A stretch of DNA of 64,000 nucleotides, taken from NCBI GenBank assembly GCA_964035575.1, contig OZ037856.1, forward strand, positions 682,001 to 746,000, in the 5' to 3' direction. A program made the position numbers and the translations under genes. The DNA comes from Rhynchopus sp. YZ270_cl-10 (lineage: Eukaryota > Euglenozoa > Diplonemea > Diplonemida > Diplonemidae). Positions 42,050 through 53,104 of the stretch are shown piece after piece. Within the stretch, counting starts at the first letter, position 1. Each line of letters begins with the position of its first letter. The notes under the pieces are model-generated. The model was not told the DNA's origin. It did not search any database and saw only the letters and a program-made list of their open reading frames with translations.

Positions 42050-43567
42050 TCATTCGTCCTCGCAGCGCCGCTTTTTGCATGATACTGGGGCAGCTTTGCG
42101 TGCCACCAACACAACATTGCGTGGTGACATCTCATAGTCAAAGACGGGTACTGCTCTCACAGTGCCCTGTTCACCAAGGGTCTCCTTGAGGTACAGAAAC
42201 CTGTCAAGGACAAATAGGGTCTCCAAAGCAGGAGCAATGCACTCTCGTAGGGTAAGCCATACTACCATCTCGCGCATCTGAGGTAGATAAGACTGATAAA
42301 TGGCATGCAGCTCGTCGCTACCAGGGTGTGCAGTGGTGGGTGATGGAACAGTGTCTACAGGCTCCACTGCGTGCCCCCCGCCGTCAGCTGGTGCAGACAA
42401 ACCAGAAAGATCGGTGCGTCGGTTCTTGATCCGCTTCAAACAGTGCTGTGCATACTCCGGGAACGCCGCCTTCGCAGCGCTTCTCCCTACAGCTTTGATA
42501 CCAATCGTCTCTTTGTGCTCCGGATAGCAGTTGTGGAGAATCACTTCGAGGACACACCGCTTCATCGAAATGTCTTTTGTGTGGTCAAACTCTGTTTGCG
42601 TTGCGAGGTGCCATTTGAAGCTGTTTTCGCAGGCAATTTGCGCAGCGGTGGGTCCCACACAGGTACGCATATCGGTGTCTTTGAGATGCGTGCTCATGGG
42701 GTAGCTCTGCGGGGAGGGCCAACCCATCTTGTAGTAGCAGCAGCCCACTGCGGCGAGCGAGGTGACCTGCTTGCAGGAGGTGAACAGACGCAGGAGGAGG
42801 GGGGTGAGGTCTCCACAGGCATGCAGGCCTGTGAGGCAGAGGCCTTCGCTTTGCTTCTCCTTTGTGACGCCGCATGATTCGAGAAGGGTAGACAGCTCGT
42901 CGTCTGTCGTGTCGGCAGAAACATATGCAGGTACGTACGTCACGACACCAGCATCGGCGTCTTCGTCACGCTTCCGTTTCAATTCCTTCGCGCGAGAAAT
43001 TATTTTCTCGCGCTCAACAGCGCGCTCAACATTCTGCTCGGCAGCCTCAATCGCAACCACCCTGCGCTTCAACCCATAAGACATCATCGTCGGAAGGTAG
43101 CCCTGCCCGGACCCTACGTCGATGATGCACTCTTTTGACTCGCCGTTGTGGATAGCGTTGATGAGGCTTGTCATGCGCTCGACTTCGTACTGCTTTTTCA
43201 TGGAGAGGTTGCGCTTGAGAACACCTTCGCATTTGACACTCGCATCGCCAGATGTGACGGTATTAGACGATCTACGCAGTCTCAGCCTGGTGCACGTTGT
43301 GATGAAGGTTGCTAGATCAGTAGGGCATTCCGCGTTGGGTACCTTTCCCGTGACAATCTCGCGCAGTGCAGCCTCTTCAATAGAGCGTAAGTATTGCATC
43401 CAACCCCGTGGCACCGCATCGCCACACCGTTCAGTAAGAAAATGTGTAAAACGGTTGCGATACAAAACACTATGCGCTTTCAAGAACCCCAGCAATTCGT
43501 CGGCGAATTTGGTGAGACCTTCGACACTGTCATCGGGGAACACACTTTCAATGTCTTCGAGAGACAT
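42050..43567 (-). CDS. METTL25/RRNAD1-type methyltransferase
   Basis: 505 residues from ATG at 43567. The family core is clear: NLSMKKQYEVERMTSLI precedes SAM-binding motif I, IIDVGSGQGYLPTMMSYGL, then VVAIE, LTGLHACGDLTPLLLRLF, LAAVGCCYYKM, and near the end RECIAPALETLFVLDRFLYL. METTL25/RRNAD1 proteins are Rossmann-fold SAM-dependent methyltransferase-like enzymes of poorly known substrate, with a link to ribosome/rRNA modification proposed for relatives. The basic C-terminus (CKKRRCEDE) could be a nuclear signal. Confidence 0.85.
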   Translation of the reverse strand: MSLEDIESVFPDDSVEGLTKFADELLGFLKAHSVLYRNRFTHFLTERCGDAVPRGWMQYLRSIEEAALREIVTGKVPNAECPTDLATFITTCTRLRLRRSSNTVTSGDASVKCEGVLKRNLSMKKQYEVERMTSLINAIHNGESKECIIDVGSGQGYLPTMMSYGLKRRVVAIEAAEQNVERAVEREKIISRAKELKRKRDEDADAGVVTYVPAYVSADTTDDELSTLLESCGVTKEKQSEGLCLTGLHACGDLTPLLLRLFTSCKQVTSLAAVGCCYYKMGWPSPQSYPMSTHLKDTDMRTCVGPTAAQIACENSFKWHLATQTEFDHTKDISMKRCVLEVILHNCYPEHKETIGIKAVGRSAAKAAFPEYAQHCLKRIKNRRTDLSGLSAPADGGGHAVEPVDTVPSPTTAHPGSDELHAIYQSYLPQMREMVVWLTLRECIAPALETLFVLDRFLYLKETLGEQGTVRAVPVFDYEMSPRNVVLVARKAAPVSCKKRRCEDE

Positions 43568-43788
43568 ATTTTCCTGTTAAAAAATGAGGTAGGTATTGGT
43601 GTGTCTCACGGGAGGTGCTATTTTGTGCTATTTTCTGGGGTCGTCGACCACACCAGGCATTGTACAAAATTAAATACTGAATTCTGACTGAAATTATTTG
43701 AAGTACTCCCATTATGTAAAATAGAGCAGTCAGAAATGGCAGGAGCGGTACTGTTTGAATCATGTAAAGTGTGAAGCAAGGAGAAAAT

Positions 43789-43824
<36 letters not shown>

Positions 43825-45882
43825 GAAAGGGGTGAGGATTTGGTTTGTCACCAAGCTTTTTTTTTGGTTTTTCGGTTTTGTAAGATCCTAAGCACATTGT
43901 ACTTAGTCACATAAATGGAGTTTTTTTTTTCTTGCAAAATATGACGGTGTTTGCGGGTGGATCACCCTTTTGATGAGAAAAAAAAGATCAATGTTGTCAA
44001 AAAGGCAAAAAAAAAAAATTTCTCTTCGCCGCCTCGTTTTGTTTCAATAATTCATAGAAAGATATTATGGAGAATACGATTCTATGGGAATTCAAAAAAA
44101 AAAAAAAAAAAAAGAGAGATTTGTCTCTATCAGACACATCCCTTCCTACAGTGATAGCAATACAATGTTGCAGCACAGAATATGGTCATTTAAAAACACA
44201 AAAAAAGAACGAAAATAAGAAGAAAACATAGAACACTCTCTTGGTCCCACTTAAGAAAGGCTCGCTGTGAGCAGAGGGGGGTATTGATTCACCGGCTCAT
44301 ATATCCCTTTAGCTCAGAAAAGCCGAGACTGGACTCAAAAAAAAAAAAAAAAAAAAAACTCAGAAATGAGAAAAATACGCACAAAAAAAACAGAACTATC
44401 GTAAGATGATTCGAAGCCTCGCAGTGCCCAATCACCTAAATAAACACAAAGTTAATACCTTACCGCTTTTCTTAGCTTCCTCGAACAGCTTTCGTGGCGA
44501 AGAGGGAAGGGAAGGGAAGGGAAGGGGAAGGACATTCGTAATCTACACACTAGGTAACTCATTCTCTCAAGCAATTCGCAAGAGAAACAAAAAAGGGTAT
44601 TTTTTGTACAACGCGGCAGTGGGTGTAATAATGCACAAAAATTCACAGCGAAAAACACTCAATATAAACAGAGATGGGCGTAGAGGTAATAACACAGCAT
44701 TCGCCTGGGTCTGTGGTTTACGTGGTTTGTGACCCTAAGGTTCACAACCAAGACAACCAAAAGAACATTTTCCCCCACAATGAGACAACGCAGGCAAAAG
44801 GTGTCCTTCTGTGCCTTCTGTTGGGTTTCATTTTGCTCCTGCTTTGTACATTTAAAAAGGAAATGGAAAGCGATAACCAGAGCCCGCGGACCTCCCCCGA
44901 AAATTAATTATGCACCCCCTTCCAACCCCCGTCCCGCCCAAAAAACAAAAAAAAAAAAAAACCTCTCCCGAGCTTTCTCCGCTGACAAGCTAGTCACAGG
45001 AAGAAGAAGATCAAAACTTGGTCGAGCCCGGGCGCGCTTCGCGCGCCCGGGTCCCCACCCCAGCTCAAGTTGGGGGCCTCCGGCGGAATGTGAGAATTGC
45101 TCGGTTATCCGACGGCGGAGTTCGGCACTTTATTGATATTTGCACCAGGCACACATGGTGCACGAATTATCAGTAACCTCAGTTTTTTTTACAAAAGAAA
45201 CGGCGGTATGTCACCCAAAGGTTCCAAGCGAAGCCACGGTACGCAACATTTCAAAAAAAATGCGCTTAAAATTGTACATTTTTACAGGCAAACAATGTCA
45301 CGGGAATGGTGTGATGCAGGCTTGCGCCGCAGGCGCACGGTACTCTACTTTTTTCCTTTCGCCGTGCTGCGTGCTTCCTTTTCCTTCGACGTTTGACCAA
45401 TTGAGTCCGGCTCGATGGTATCTCAAAAAATTCCCCATAATATGGGCCCCTCCTCCCCCCCCAAAAAAAATCCAAAACCCCCGTCCCTGGACGGGGGTTT
45501 GGGACGGGGGTCGGTTTTTGGAAAATAATTGACCCCCGTCCGGGACGGGGTGAACGGGGGTGTTCCGCGGACTCTGGCGATAACGCCTCATGTGCAGACA
45601 CTTCTTGTACAAAACCTTGACTGAGAAGCTGGCAGGCTAAAGCCACTTTCTGTAAGGTATCGAAAAAGTACTCCATGCCCTCGCGTTCCAAACAAGAAAG
45701 GGTCGGAAGACTAAAGAGAGGTTGAAAGAGCAAACAAAAGAAAGGTTTTGTAAGCTGAACCGGCTCGTGTGCTTGAGTTACCTTCTCAAAACTTCAATAT
45801 TAAAATAGATGTCTTTAAACCCCCACAAAAGCTTGTGCATCAAACGCAGACAAAAATATAGAATAGTCAAATATGACCTTTT
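43568..45882. other. Gene-free stretch with short repeats and a GC-rich element fragment
   Basis: No gene is recognised. Type A-like copies lie at 43882-43912, 44404-44437 and 45752-45783. Bases about 44900-45560 are GC-rich and element-like: a perfect CCCGGGCGCGC palindrome near 45028-45052, the CACGGTACG modules (45232-45256, 45323-45375) and a CCCCCGTCC/GGACGGGGG hairpin near 45478-45498. There are several long poly-A runs (for example 43797-43821). Confidence 0.45.
45028..45052. repeat. GC-only palindrome, arms CCCGGGCGCGC
   Basis: Arms CCCGGGCGCGC and GCGCGCCCGGG around TTC, standing out in an AT-rich spacer. It lies between the ACAGGAAGAAG-type sequence also seen near 11930 and the CACGGTACG module, so it is probably part of the same decayed element family. 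Confidence 0.65.
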
Positions 45883-46819
45883 ATGGTGTGGCTGACGACC
45901 CCAAAATAGCAGAAAATAGCAGAAAATCGCAGAAAATAGCAGAAAATAGCACTTTGGGGGTTTTTTTTTGGGTTTGGTGGCTGGGTGGTGGTGTGGCTCA
46001 CGATGGACGAGGGAAGGAAACTTGGCCAGCCCGCAAACCCGGAAACCCCCTCCCACTCCACAAACGGATCATAAGGTACACAGTACACAGTACACAGTAC
46101 ACAGTACACAGTACACAGTACACAGTACACAGTACACAGTACACAGTACACAGTACACAGTACACAGTACACAGTACACAGTACACAGTACACAGTACAC
46201 AGTACACAGTACACAGTACACAGTACACAGTACACAGTACACAGTACACAGTACACAGTACACAGTACACAGTACACAGTACACAGTACACAGTACACAG
46301 TACACAGTACACAGTACACAGTACACAGTACACAGTACACAGTACACAGTACACAGTACACAGTACACAGTACACAGTACACAGTACACAGTACACAGTA
46401 CACAGTACACAGTACACAGTACACAGTACACAGTACACAGTACACAGTACACAGTACACAGTACACAGTACACAGTACACAGTACACAGTACACAGTACA
46501 CAGTACACAGTACACAGTACACAGTACACAGTACACAGTACACAGTACACAGTACAGCACCTGGTCTATATCGGGACAAAATATTTTTTTTTTTTTGCTA
46601 AAATTGCTCTTATTTTTTACGCTTTTTTGCTCGAAAAAAACGTTGTCCTGCATCTTTGGTAAGTGTTTTGGGGACTGGCTGGGGTCAGGAGTCCCTCATT
46701 TCCCCTCCCTTTAGCAAAAGCCCAAACCACGGCCAAAAAATAAAAAAAATCCAGACCCCCAAAATAGCAGAAAATAGCAGAAAATAGCAGAAAATAGCAC
46801 CCCCCTTCAGCCACACCAT
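45883..46819. mobile_element. TIR element containing the second heptamer array
   Basis: Tips ATGGTGTGGCTGA are inverted at 45883 and 46819. Just inside each tip is a run of the decamer AAAATAGCAG (45902-45952 and 46761-46797) in direct orientation. Between them lies the 68-copy heptamer array. Total length about 937 bp; no coding region apart from array read-through. The inverted tips are short (13 bp), so the boundary is less certain than for the other TIR elements. Confidence 0.55.
46077..46552. repeat. Heptamer tandem array, TACACAG x 68
   Basis: A 476-bp run of 68 TACACAG units without a visible variant, decaying only at the right edge (TACAGCACC). Each unit differs from the TACACTG array at 12471-13037 by one base. 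Long open frames across it are an artefact of period 7. Confidence 0.95.
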
Positions 46820-47791
46820 TTTACCATCTAGAGTTTTCACCGAAACGATAAAAAATGGCAATGCACACTCTACCCCAAAACTGGGTGATATTTTTTTTTG
46901 AAAGAAGTGGGCACACACGGACACACAGCTGATAAAGCTGGACAAAAAAAAGAGTTGAAAACACACGGGACTCACAATAAAAGGGACATCGTGTCTAAAT
47001 ATGCCAAGACAGCGACGCGAACATCACCGACCTGACCGACCCTCCCCAAATTGAACGAAACACACGGGAGCAGAGTCATGTGGGTTCTTCCCTCTTCTTT
47101 TGACATCGCTGGAACACCTCGCGATTTCAAATTTCAAGTTTTCCCCCACAAAAATCATCGGCCACGATTAACGTAACCTTTTTGGTGTAACTTCGTAAAC
47201 GCAGAGTGAAGGCCAATATTGCTATTTTCCAAAGCGACACGGAAAATGAGGGGTTTGACAAACAAACAAAACAAAACTTGAATGCAAAAAAAAAACTACA
47301 GAATTTATTCTTCGAGAAGGCTTCCCGATAGGGCTCGGCAAAGTCACATCCAACCAATGAAGTGGACTTGATAACGTACATGTACCCCCATAAGGGGACA
47401 TAGGCAAAACTACTAACTTACTACTGGGGTAGTAAGGGGTGGGTCAGTATTACTCCACTCTGGAATCACGTGGTCAAGAAGAACATATATCACACAACAC
47501 ACTTTCAGCAAAAAAATAAATGGGATAAAGGGAGAAATGAACCGCATTAATGGGTCCAGCTTCTTCTCAGAGAGAGTAAGATGCATTTCACTACTATACC
47601 ACTGCCAAAACAAACCTAAGTTCTTTCAGACAACATGCTCCATTATTAGTTTGGAGAGCGAACTAGACCCACCACCTTCCTCCCTTCAAACTCAAATACC
47701 CAAAAAAAAAAAGACGCAAAAAACCCCGAAAAACACCCAGCCCAGTTAGATTACCCCCGCTATATTTTGTTGCAGATCCTTGAAGAGAATG
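46820..47791. other. Gene-free stretch downstream of the UNC93-type gene
   Basis: AT-rich with some short frames but no recognisable protein, RNA gene or repeat. It probably includes the 3' UTR of the transporter gene. Confidence 0.45.
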
Positions 47792-49354
47792 TCACTGCGG
47801 AAAAGAGTTGTGTGTGAAGGAGGACTTCAGAACAAGGAGGGATTCGGATTCTTCTGGTGGTATGTCCCTGCTGTGCGTGCTCTCTGCGACGGAAACGTCG
47901 TCAGGGATGTCTCCAAATCTCGCGCAGCAGCATAGCCTTCCGTAGCGCTTTCTGCACCCAGGCTGTTTTTCGTACTCCCTCCACACCACTGTGATGACGT
48001 ATGTAGCCGCACCAAGGCCAACCACGAAGAGAAGACGCAAGGCCAATTCCGAAGACGTAAGCGACATATTCGGAAACACAAAGTACGCCACCGCAGTCGC
48101 AGCACCAGACTGCAGCTTCAGCAGCGCAAAGGCAGGCGCCGCTTGATCATGCCAATAGTCAGCAAACACCGCCATGCACGTCCCCTGCCACACCGTTGTC
48201 CCGCTCCCATACAACACAAACAACCCAGCGTACGCCCACGCGCTTGTCACCTCTACCTTCCACAATATAAAAAAGATGGTAGCGAACGACGCTGCACCCC
48301 ACAGCATGACAAGCAGCCTCCCGTAGTACAACCGGTTTGAGATGTAACCGTATGTGAAGGCCAAGAGGAAGGCGGCACCCCCGGAGAGTGCGTACAGATA
48401 CCCTGCGAGGTCTGCACCGTGGTGGTCCGTCACCATGGGTGTCACTATGAGGGGGAAGTATCCGGCAACGAAGCCGAATGCGATGTTGGTTGGGCACATG
48501 AGCAGCATGAGAGGACGCACGCTCAAGCGGAGCATCACTAAGATATCCTGCAGCAGCGTCGAGCACGTCATGTCGTCTTTGCCCGTCTCCTCGTTGTTGG
48601 CTACGTCCCGTGTCGAGCCGTTCGGTGGCGCAAGCGACGCTTCAGTTGGTGTAAACAGAACATACTCGCTATTCTTCTTCCTTTTGTATGGCTTCAAAGA
48701 CAGAACGCAAGACATGCCCACCGTAGAGGCAAGCGCAATGAAGGTGTACATGATGTAGATAAAGGTCACACCTTTGTTTTCATCGATCTCCAGAATGACA
48801 GAAGCAATCAATTTGCACGACGCCATCGCAAAGGGGAAAATACCCGCAAAGATCCCGCTCATCAGCCCAATGGAGTGTTTGAATTGGATTTTCCCGTCAA
48901 TCAATACCCCCGACGCCTTTGCTTCGTAGAGCTTCGCTTCACTGTGAAGCGCTGCATTGCTTGTGAAATACACACCTTGCGCGGTCCACAACCAAGACCC
49001 AAATAGACCACTGGTGGCTGCAGCAACCTGCATGACCACCGCTGTTGGATACACAAAACTTGCTGAGTAAAAACTAAACCCAATGAGCCCTATCACTAAC
49101 GTACGCTTCAGCCCCAACCGCCCGACCACCCAAGGACCGAACAACGTGCCCACACAGAACCCAATGTACAACAACCGCCCACTTTTTGCATAGAGATCCT
49201 TATCCACAAGGACACTGGACAACGCAAGGATCGCCGTAACCGTCCCTTCAGCCCAGGCAAACGAGTTGGAGAACAAGATGCCGTTCATCAGCACCCTCTT
49301 CGATGAGTACTGCGGCACCCCCATATCCCTCACAGCACCGTCAGAAGCTTCCAT
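47792..49354 (-). CDS. UNC93-type major facilitator membrane protein
   Basis: 520 residues from ATG at 49354 in one frame. Around 11-12 hydrophobic helices are visible, six on each side of a charged cytoplasmic loop (about 220-265, LKPYKRKKNSEYVLF…). The segment SGLFGSWLWTAQGVYFTSNA matches the conserved UNC93/MFSD11 signature (G…LWTAQG.Y). Others of the family occur as RPLMLLMCPTNIAFGFVAGY and WQGTCMAVFADYW. UNC93 proteins are MFS relatives that regulate channels or traffic receptors; transport substrate is unknown. The tail is acidic/serine-rich. Confidence 0.85.
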   Translation of the reverse strand: MEASDGAVRDMGVPQYSSKRVLMNGILFSNSFAWAEGTVTAILALSSVLVDKDLYAKSGRLLYIGFCVGTLFGPWVVGRLGLKRTLVIGLIGFSFYSASFVYPTAVVMQVAAATSGLFGSWLWTAQGVYFTSNAALHSEAKLYEAKASGVLIDGKIQFKHSIGLMSGIFAGIFPFAMASCKLIASVILEIDENKGVTFIYIMYTFIALASTVGMSCVLSLKPYKRKKNSEYVLFTPTEASLAPPNGSTRDVANNEETGKDDMTCSTLLQDILVMLRLSVRPLMLLMCPTNIAFGFVAGYFPLIVTPMVTDHHGADLAGYLYALSGGAAFLLAFTYGYISNRLYYGRLLVMLWGAASFATIFFILWKVEVTSAWAYAGLFVLYGSGTTVWQGTCMAVFADYWHDQAAPAFALLKLQSGAATAVAYFVFPNMSLTSSELALRLLFVVGLGAATYVITVVWREYEKQPGCRKRYGRLCCCARFGDIPDDVSVAESTHSRDIPPEESESLLVLKSSFTHNSFPQ

Positions 49355-50699
49355 TTGTTCACCTCATAAATGGCGCAGGGCACTCCAGTGTTAAGGTGTG
49401 TCCTGCTGTGTCAGATGTGGGAGTGATGAGTTGGGAGAGAAGGGAAGGGGGGGTTCAGTGTGAACAATGCGAAGATGCACATCTACGCTATAGGGAGGGG
49501 GAAATAATCGATCTTTTGTTTTGAGGCTAGATATTCGCTTTCACACCTTTTTTTCTTGTATTTGTTTTTTTTTTTCACATCCACGATGTGCTCTCTTTTT
49601 TTACCTTTTGTTATCCTCTCGTTTCCATGAAAATTTGGTTGTATTAGTGTAGACACCCGAGGATGAGAGCTCCACTATTTTTTTTTTCTTTTTCTGCTCA
49701 GGATTTCGCTCTAGACTGCAGTTTCGTCAAGAGGGTTTTCGTTGTGGTGTTGTTCTATAAAAATCGGAGAAAATTTAAAATATATTCCTTATAACACACA
49801 TGGTGTTCAAAAGATACACTCAAAAAAGGGTTGAAGGGGTGATCGCCTGAAAAGGGCATAATGTGATTATTGCACTCACTCAGACTGTATCAAAGGTAAA
49901 ATAAAAATAAAAATGTCGTTGGTTTTGACTGCAACCCTGAAGAATAACCGTGTGTTGAGCGAAAGAAAAAATAACTGCAAAAAAGATGATGCAACCACAC
50001 ACTCAGATTGGGGGGGGTGGGTTGAATGTACTTCTCAATTTATTGTGCGAAACATTGGTCAAAAATCAAAAGAGATTGAGCATCAGGCCCGCATGCTCAG
50101 TCAAGAAAACGGCGAAAACGAAGAAAACGAAAAAAACACAAAGGGAGAAAAAACGGACCATAACAAAAGCTTTCTTTTAAGGTAATAGAAGGATTGTAGA
50201 TGTCACATCAAAAGAAATATTTATAAGATGACCCTAAGCCTCTCGTGCATAGTCACCTTTAAAAAAAAAACTCCGGGAGGCGAAAGAGTGATATAAAAAA
50301 AAGGGCTTGGGAAGTTGAGATTGCACCTCATTCCTAGTCTGCCCTTTCTTTTTACTCTCTCCTTGCTCTGGAGTGTGACAGTCTTCGCCCATTTTTGTTG
50401 CAAGGGGGGCAGGACAAATCGGACGAGTCGGATACCAAAGCAATCTAGACTTCTTGTTCACAAGGCCAAGGAAGAAGGAAGAACAAACTCAGCGGCTATT
50501 TGCGTTCTATCTGTATTAAAAAAAAGAGAGTGTGTTTAGGTAAAGTTATAAGATTGAAGATAAATTGGCTTGGAATACAAAGCCATCATGTGACTGTATG
50601 AAAAGAGAATAGCTTAACGCTCGTGGGAACAGATTTGCAGTAGACCAAATAAGTTGGCGGATTTGGGGATTTTAGGAATTTTTTTTTGGACGGCAAATA
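49355..50699. other. Gene-free stretch with a type A repeat
   Basis: 5' side of the UNC93-type gene, then AT-rich spacer up to the mariner insertion. Type A repeat at 50227-50259 and truncated type B near 50572. Short frames here have no recognisable similarity. Confidence 0.45.
50227..50259 (+). repeat. Short hairpin repeat, type A
   Basis: GATGACCCTAAGCCTCTCGT then GCATAGTCACCTT, after AAGAAATATTTATAA. CTAAGC pairs with GCATAG with one mismatch around the CTCTCGT loop; almost identical to 22805-22838. Confidence 0.8.
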
Positions 50700-52104
50700 C
50701 AGTGTGACACAGAATTAATGGCCGATGAAGACATTTTATAAAAAAACGGCAAATTTTGACGAGGACATATTCAAAACACCCCCAAAACATAAAATATTTA
50801 CGCCCAGGAACACAATAAAAGCAAAAATATAATGGTTAAGGGTAAAGTGAACACTGAGGCCACGAGGGAAGGGTTGCGCCTACAGGCAGCGTCGCTAGTC
50901 GTTGTTGGCGGTAAGAGCCATGATGAGGTGGCGGAGTTGCTGAACGTTGCGAAGAGGAGTTTGGGTAGGTGGGTGAAGGAGTACCGCGCTGGAGAGCGGA
51001 ATTTTTCGGACAAGCCAGGGAGGGGACGCAAGAGATCGGCCACCACCGACACCGTTAAGAATAGGGTGGTTAGACACATGCGGGGCAAGCGGTTTCAGTC
51101 TTGCAGGAAAGTAGCGTCGCGACTACAGATTTCGAGGGAGAGTGTCCGCAGGTGCCTGAAGGAGAAGGGGCTGAAGCCCGTTCAAACGAAGAGCAAACCA
51201 AAGCTCTCGGAAAAGAACATCACTGCCCGGATAGAGTTTGCTGAAACGCATCGAAACACCGACTGGTCAAAGGTGATGTTCACCGATGAAAAAGACTTTT
51301 GGCTTTTTTCTCGGGTGAGCAAGAAGAACGATGTTGTCTGGGTTGCAGATGGTGATGAGCCGCCCCCAACCGTTGATAAGGTCAGGGCTACGCAGAAGGT
51401 TCACGTCTGGGGAGGAATCACCACCAGAGGTAAGACGAAGCTCTATTTCTATGACGGTGCTCTCAATGCAGAGAAGTACCGTACGCTCGTCTTACAGAAA
51501 GCGCTCAAAGAAATAAAAGAACTCCTGCCTGACAGTAGCTACACGTTTCAGCAGGATGGGGCACCCTGCCACACTGCGAACGTTACTCAAGCATTCCTCT
51601 CCTCCCAACCTTTCTCGTTCCTCCCTAAAGCTGACTGGCCAGGCAACTCCCCTGATCTCAATCCTATTGAGAACCTGTGGGCCAAGCTGCAGACTGCAGT
51701 CAACGAACGGGAGCCCAAAGACGTGTCAGTACTTAAACGTGCCATCAACAAGGAATGGTCCAAGATGGACAATAGCTTCGTTGCACGTTACATCATGTCA
51801 ATGCCACGACGCCTAGACGCAGTTCGCAATTCCAACGGAATGCACACAAAATACTAATGCATGCTCTATTTATTTTTGTGCACCCACTCGTTTGTACTGC
51901 TACACTGTATTTTTTTTTTTTTACACATACACCCTTTTTTACCAAAAAGGGATATTTCCATGTTAATATTTTCCCCACACACACACTTTTCATACACGGC
52001 CAGTTGAAAATGCAATGAAATGAGTCAAATTTTGCCTATTTTTTAGAATAATATAACAATTTTTACAAAATGTCGTCATCGGCCATTAATTCTGTGTCAC
52101 ACTG
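50700..52104. mobile_element. Intact Tc1/mariner transposon, 1405 bp
   Basis: TIRs of about 46 bp begin CAGTGTGACACAGAATTAAT at 50700 and end with the reverse complement at 52104, with only two mismatches. A TA dinucleotide flanks each side (50698-50699 and 52105-52106), the canonical target duplication. The element contains one full-length transposase gene. Everything needed for transposition appears present. Confidence 0.95.
50832..51857 (+). CDS. Tc1/mariner transposase, DD37E type
   Basis: 341 residues from ATG at 50832, uninterrupted. The N-terminus holds two helix-turn-helix segments (about 1-115) with a GRPR-like linker (KPGRGRKR, 61-68). The DDE domain has MFTDEKDFW (D152), FQQDGAPCHTA (D242) and SPDLNPIENLW (E280). 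37 residues lie between the second and third catalytic residues, so this is a DD37E arrangement rather than the DD34E of classical Tc1. It cuts and pastes the surrounding element at TA sites. Codon use is like that of host genes. Confidence 0.95.
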   Translation: MVKGKVNTEATREGLRLQAASLVVVGGKSHDEVAELLNVAKRSLGRWVKEYRAGERNFSDKPGRGRKRSATTDTVKNRVVRHMRGKRFQSCRKVASRLQISRESVRRCLKEKGLKPVQTKSKPKLSEKNITARIEFAETHRNTDWSKVMFTDEKDFWLFSRVSKKNDVVWVADGDEPPPTVDKVRATQKVHVWGGITTRGKTKLYFYDGALNAEKYRTLVLQKALKEIKELLPDSSYTFQQDGAPCHTANVTQAFLSSQPFSFLPKADWPGNSPDLNPIENLWAKLQTAVNEREPKDVSVLKRAINKEWSKMDNSFVARYIMSMPRRLDAVRNSNGMHTKY

Positions 52105-52449
52105 TACATTTTGGACTAAGTAGAGTTGTTCTTTTTGTTAATTTTATAAAGTATCTTGATAGGAAATAGAAACGTACAGAAGGTGCATGCCCGGCCAGCT
52201 TGTGTTTTCTCGCTCATTGTTTTTCAGACACAGACACTTCAGCGGGGGGAAAAAAACACATCAAGCTTGCGGAGGCGAAAAGGAACACCTCAACCCAGAC
52301 CAGTGGCTGAACATGAAACAGCACTGTCACGCGAGCTGGCCACCGTCCAGCGGTTCATTCTAAATTGTAGAAAACCAAAGATATTGTGATCAACCATAAT
52401 ACCAACTCCCCGCTCAGATTCCACACGTCCGAGACGTGATTAATCATTT
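52105..52449. other. Spacer between mariner element and reverse-transcriptase fossil
   Basis: No gene recognised. A GC-richer part after 52240 may belong to the same decayed retroelement as the following fossil. Confidence 0.35.
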
Positions 52450-52720
52450 TCTCGGTTCCTCTTGGGTTGCGCAGGTGGGCATCAAATCTGCGTTCTACCA
52501 GATACCTGTGACCCCGAGATGCAACGGTTTTTGGAGCAAAGCTCAGTGATGAGCGGCGTCACTTCACCCCAGTTCTACTCAGTGGTGCCGATGGGATGGA
52601 GCTATGCGCCGATGTTGTGCCAGCGAATTGCGAGCCTGACGTGGACGGGGCTGTTTGGATAGACAACATTTTCTCTGTAGGGAAGAATGTAGTGCGCGCT
52701 TGCAGGTTCTTCTGAGACGT
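52450..52720 (+). pseudogene. Reverse-transcriptase fossil of a retroelement
   Basis: Short stretches of reverse-transcriptase palm sequence are recognisable (KSAFYQIPV and VPMGWSYAP), typical of LTR-type or DIRS-type retrotransposons. The piece is broken in several places and represents only part of the polymerase; no terminal repeats, integrase or capsid region were found nearby. It appears old. Confidence 0.55.
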
Positions 52721-53104
52721 TGCAGGGTGGTAGGCGTGGATCTGAACGCCGACCTATGGCTTGGAAGGGATCGACCGCCGCTAACGCTTTGTTGAGCCTG
52801 ATGTGCTGAGGATGGGAGACTGCACGTTGTCTCAAACATATGGACGACGCAGGACCCGGAACAATAATAAAAATTTGTGCTACATTGTACCCTAAACAAA
52901 AAAAGTTGGTTTTCATTCTTTTATTCATAAAGGGACGGTGGACCTATTATCCACCCTAAAATTTCAGATTTTCGCTTTCAGACCAAATTTTAAGTCGATT
53001 AAAAATTGTTATTATCCCGCTGATATCCCGCTGTTATCCCGCTGCTATCCCGGTCACTCTTTCCCCCCCCTTTTTACCCTTAAACATGCACAATCCTGTA
53101 AACC

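Noticed and set aside
45867-46714. Long open frames (YTVHSTQ / YCVLCTV repeats) across the second heptamer array
   Set aside because: Same artefact of period 7.
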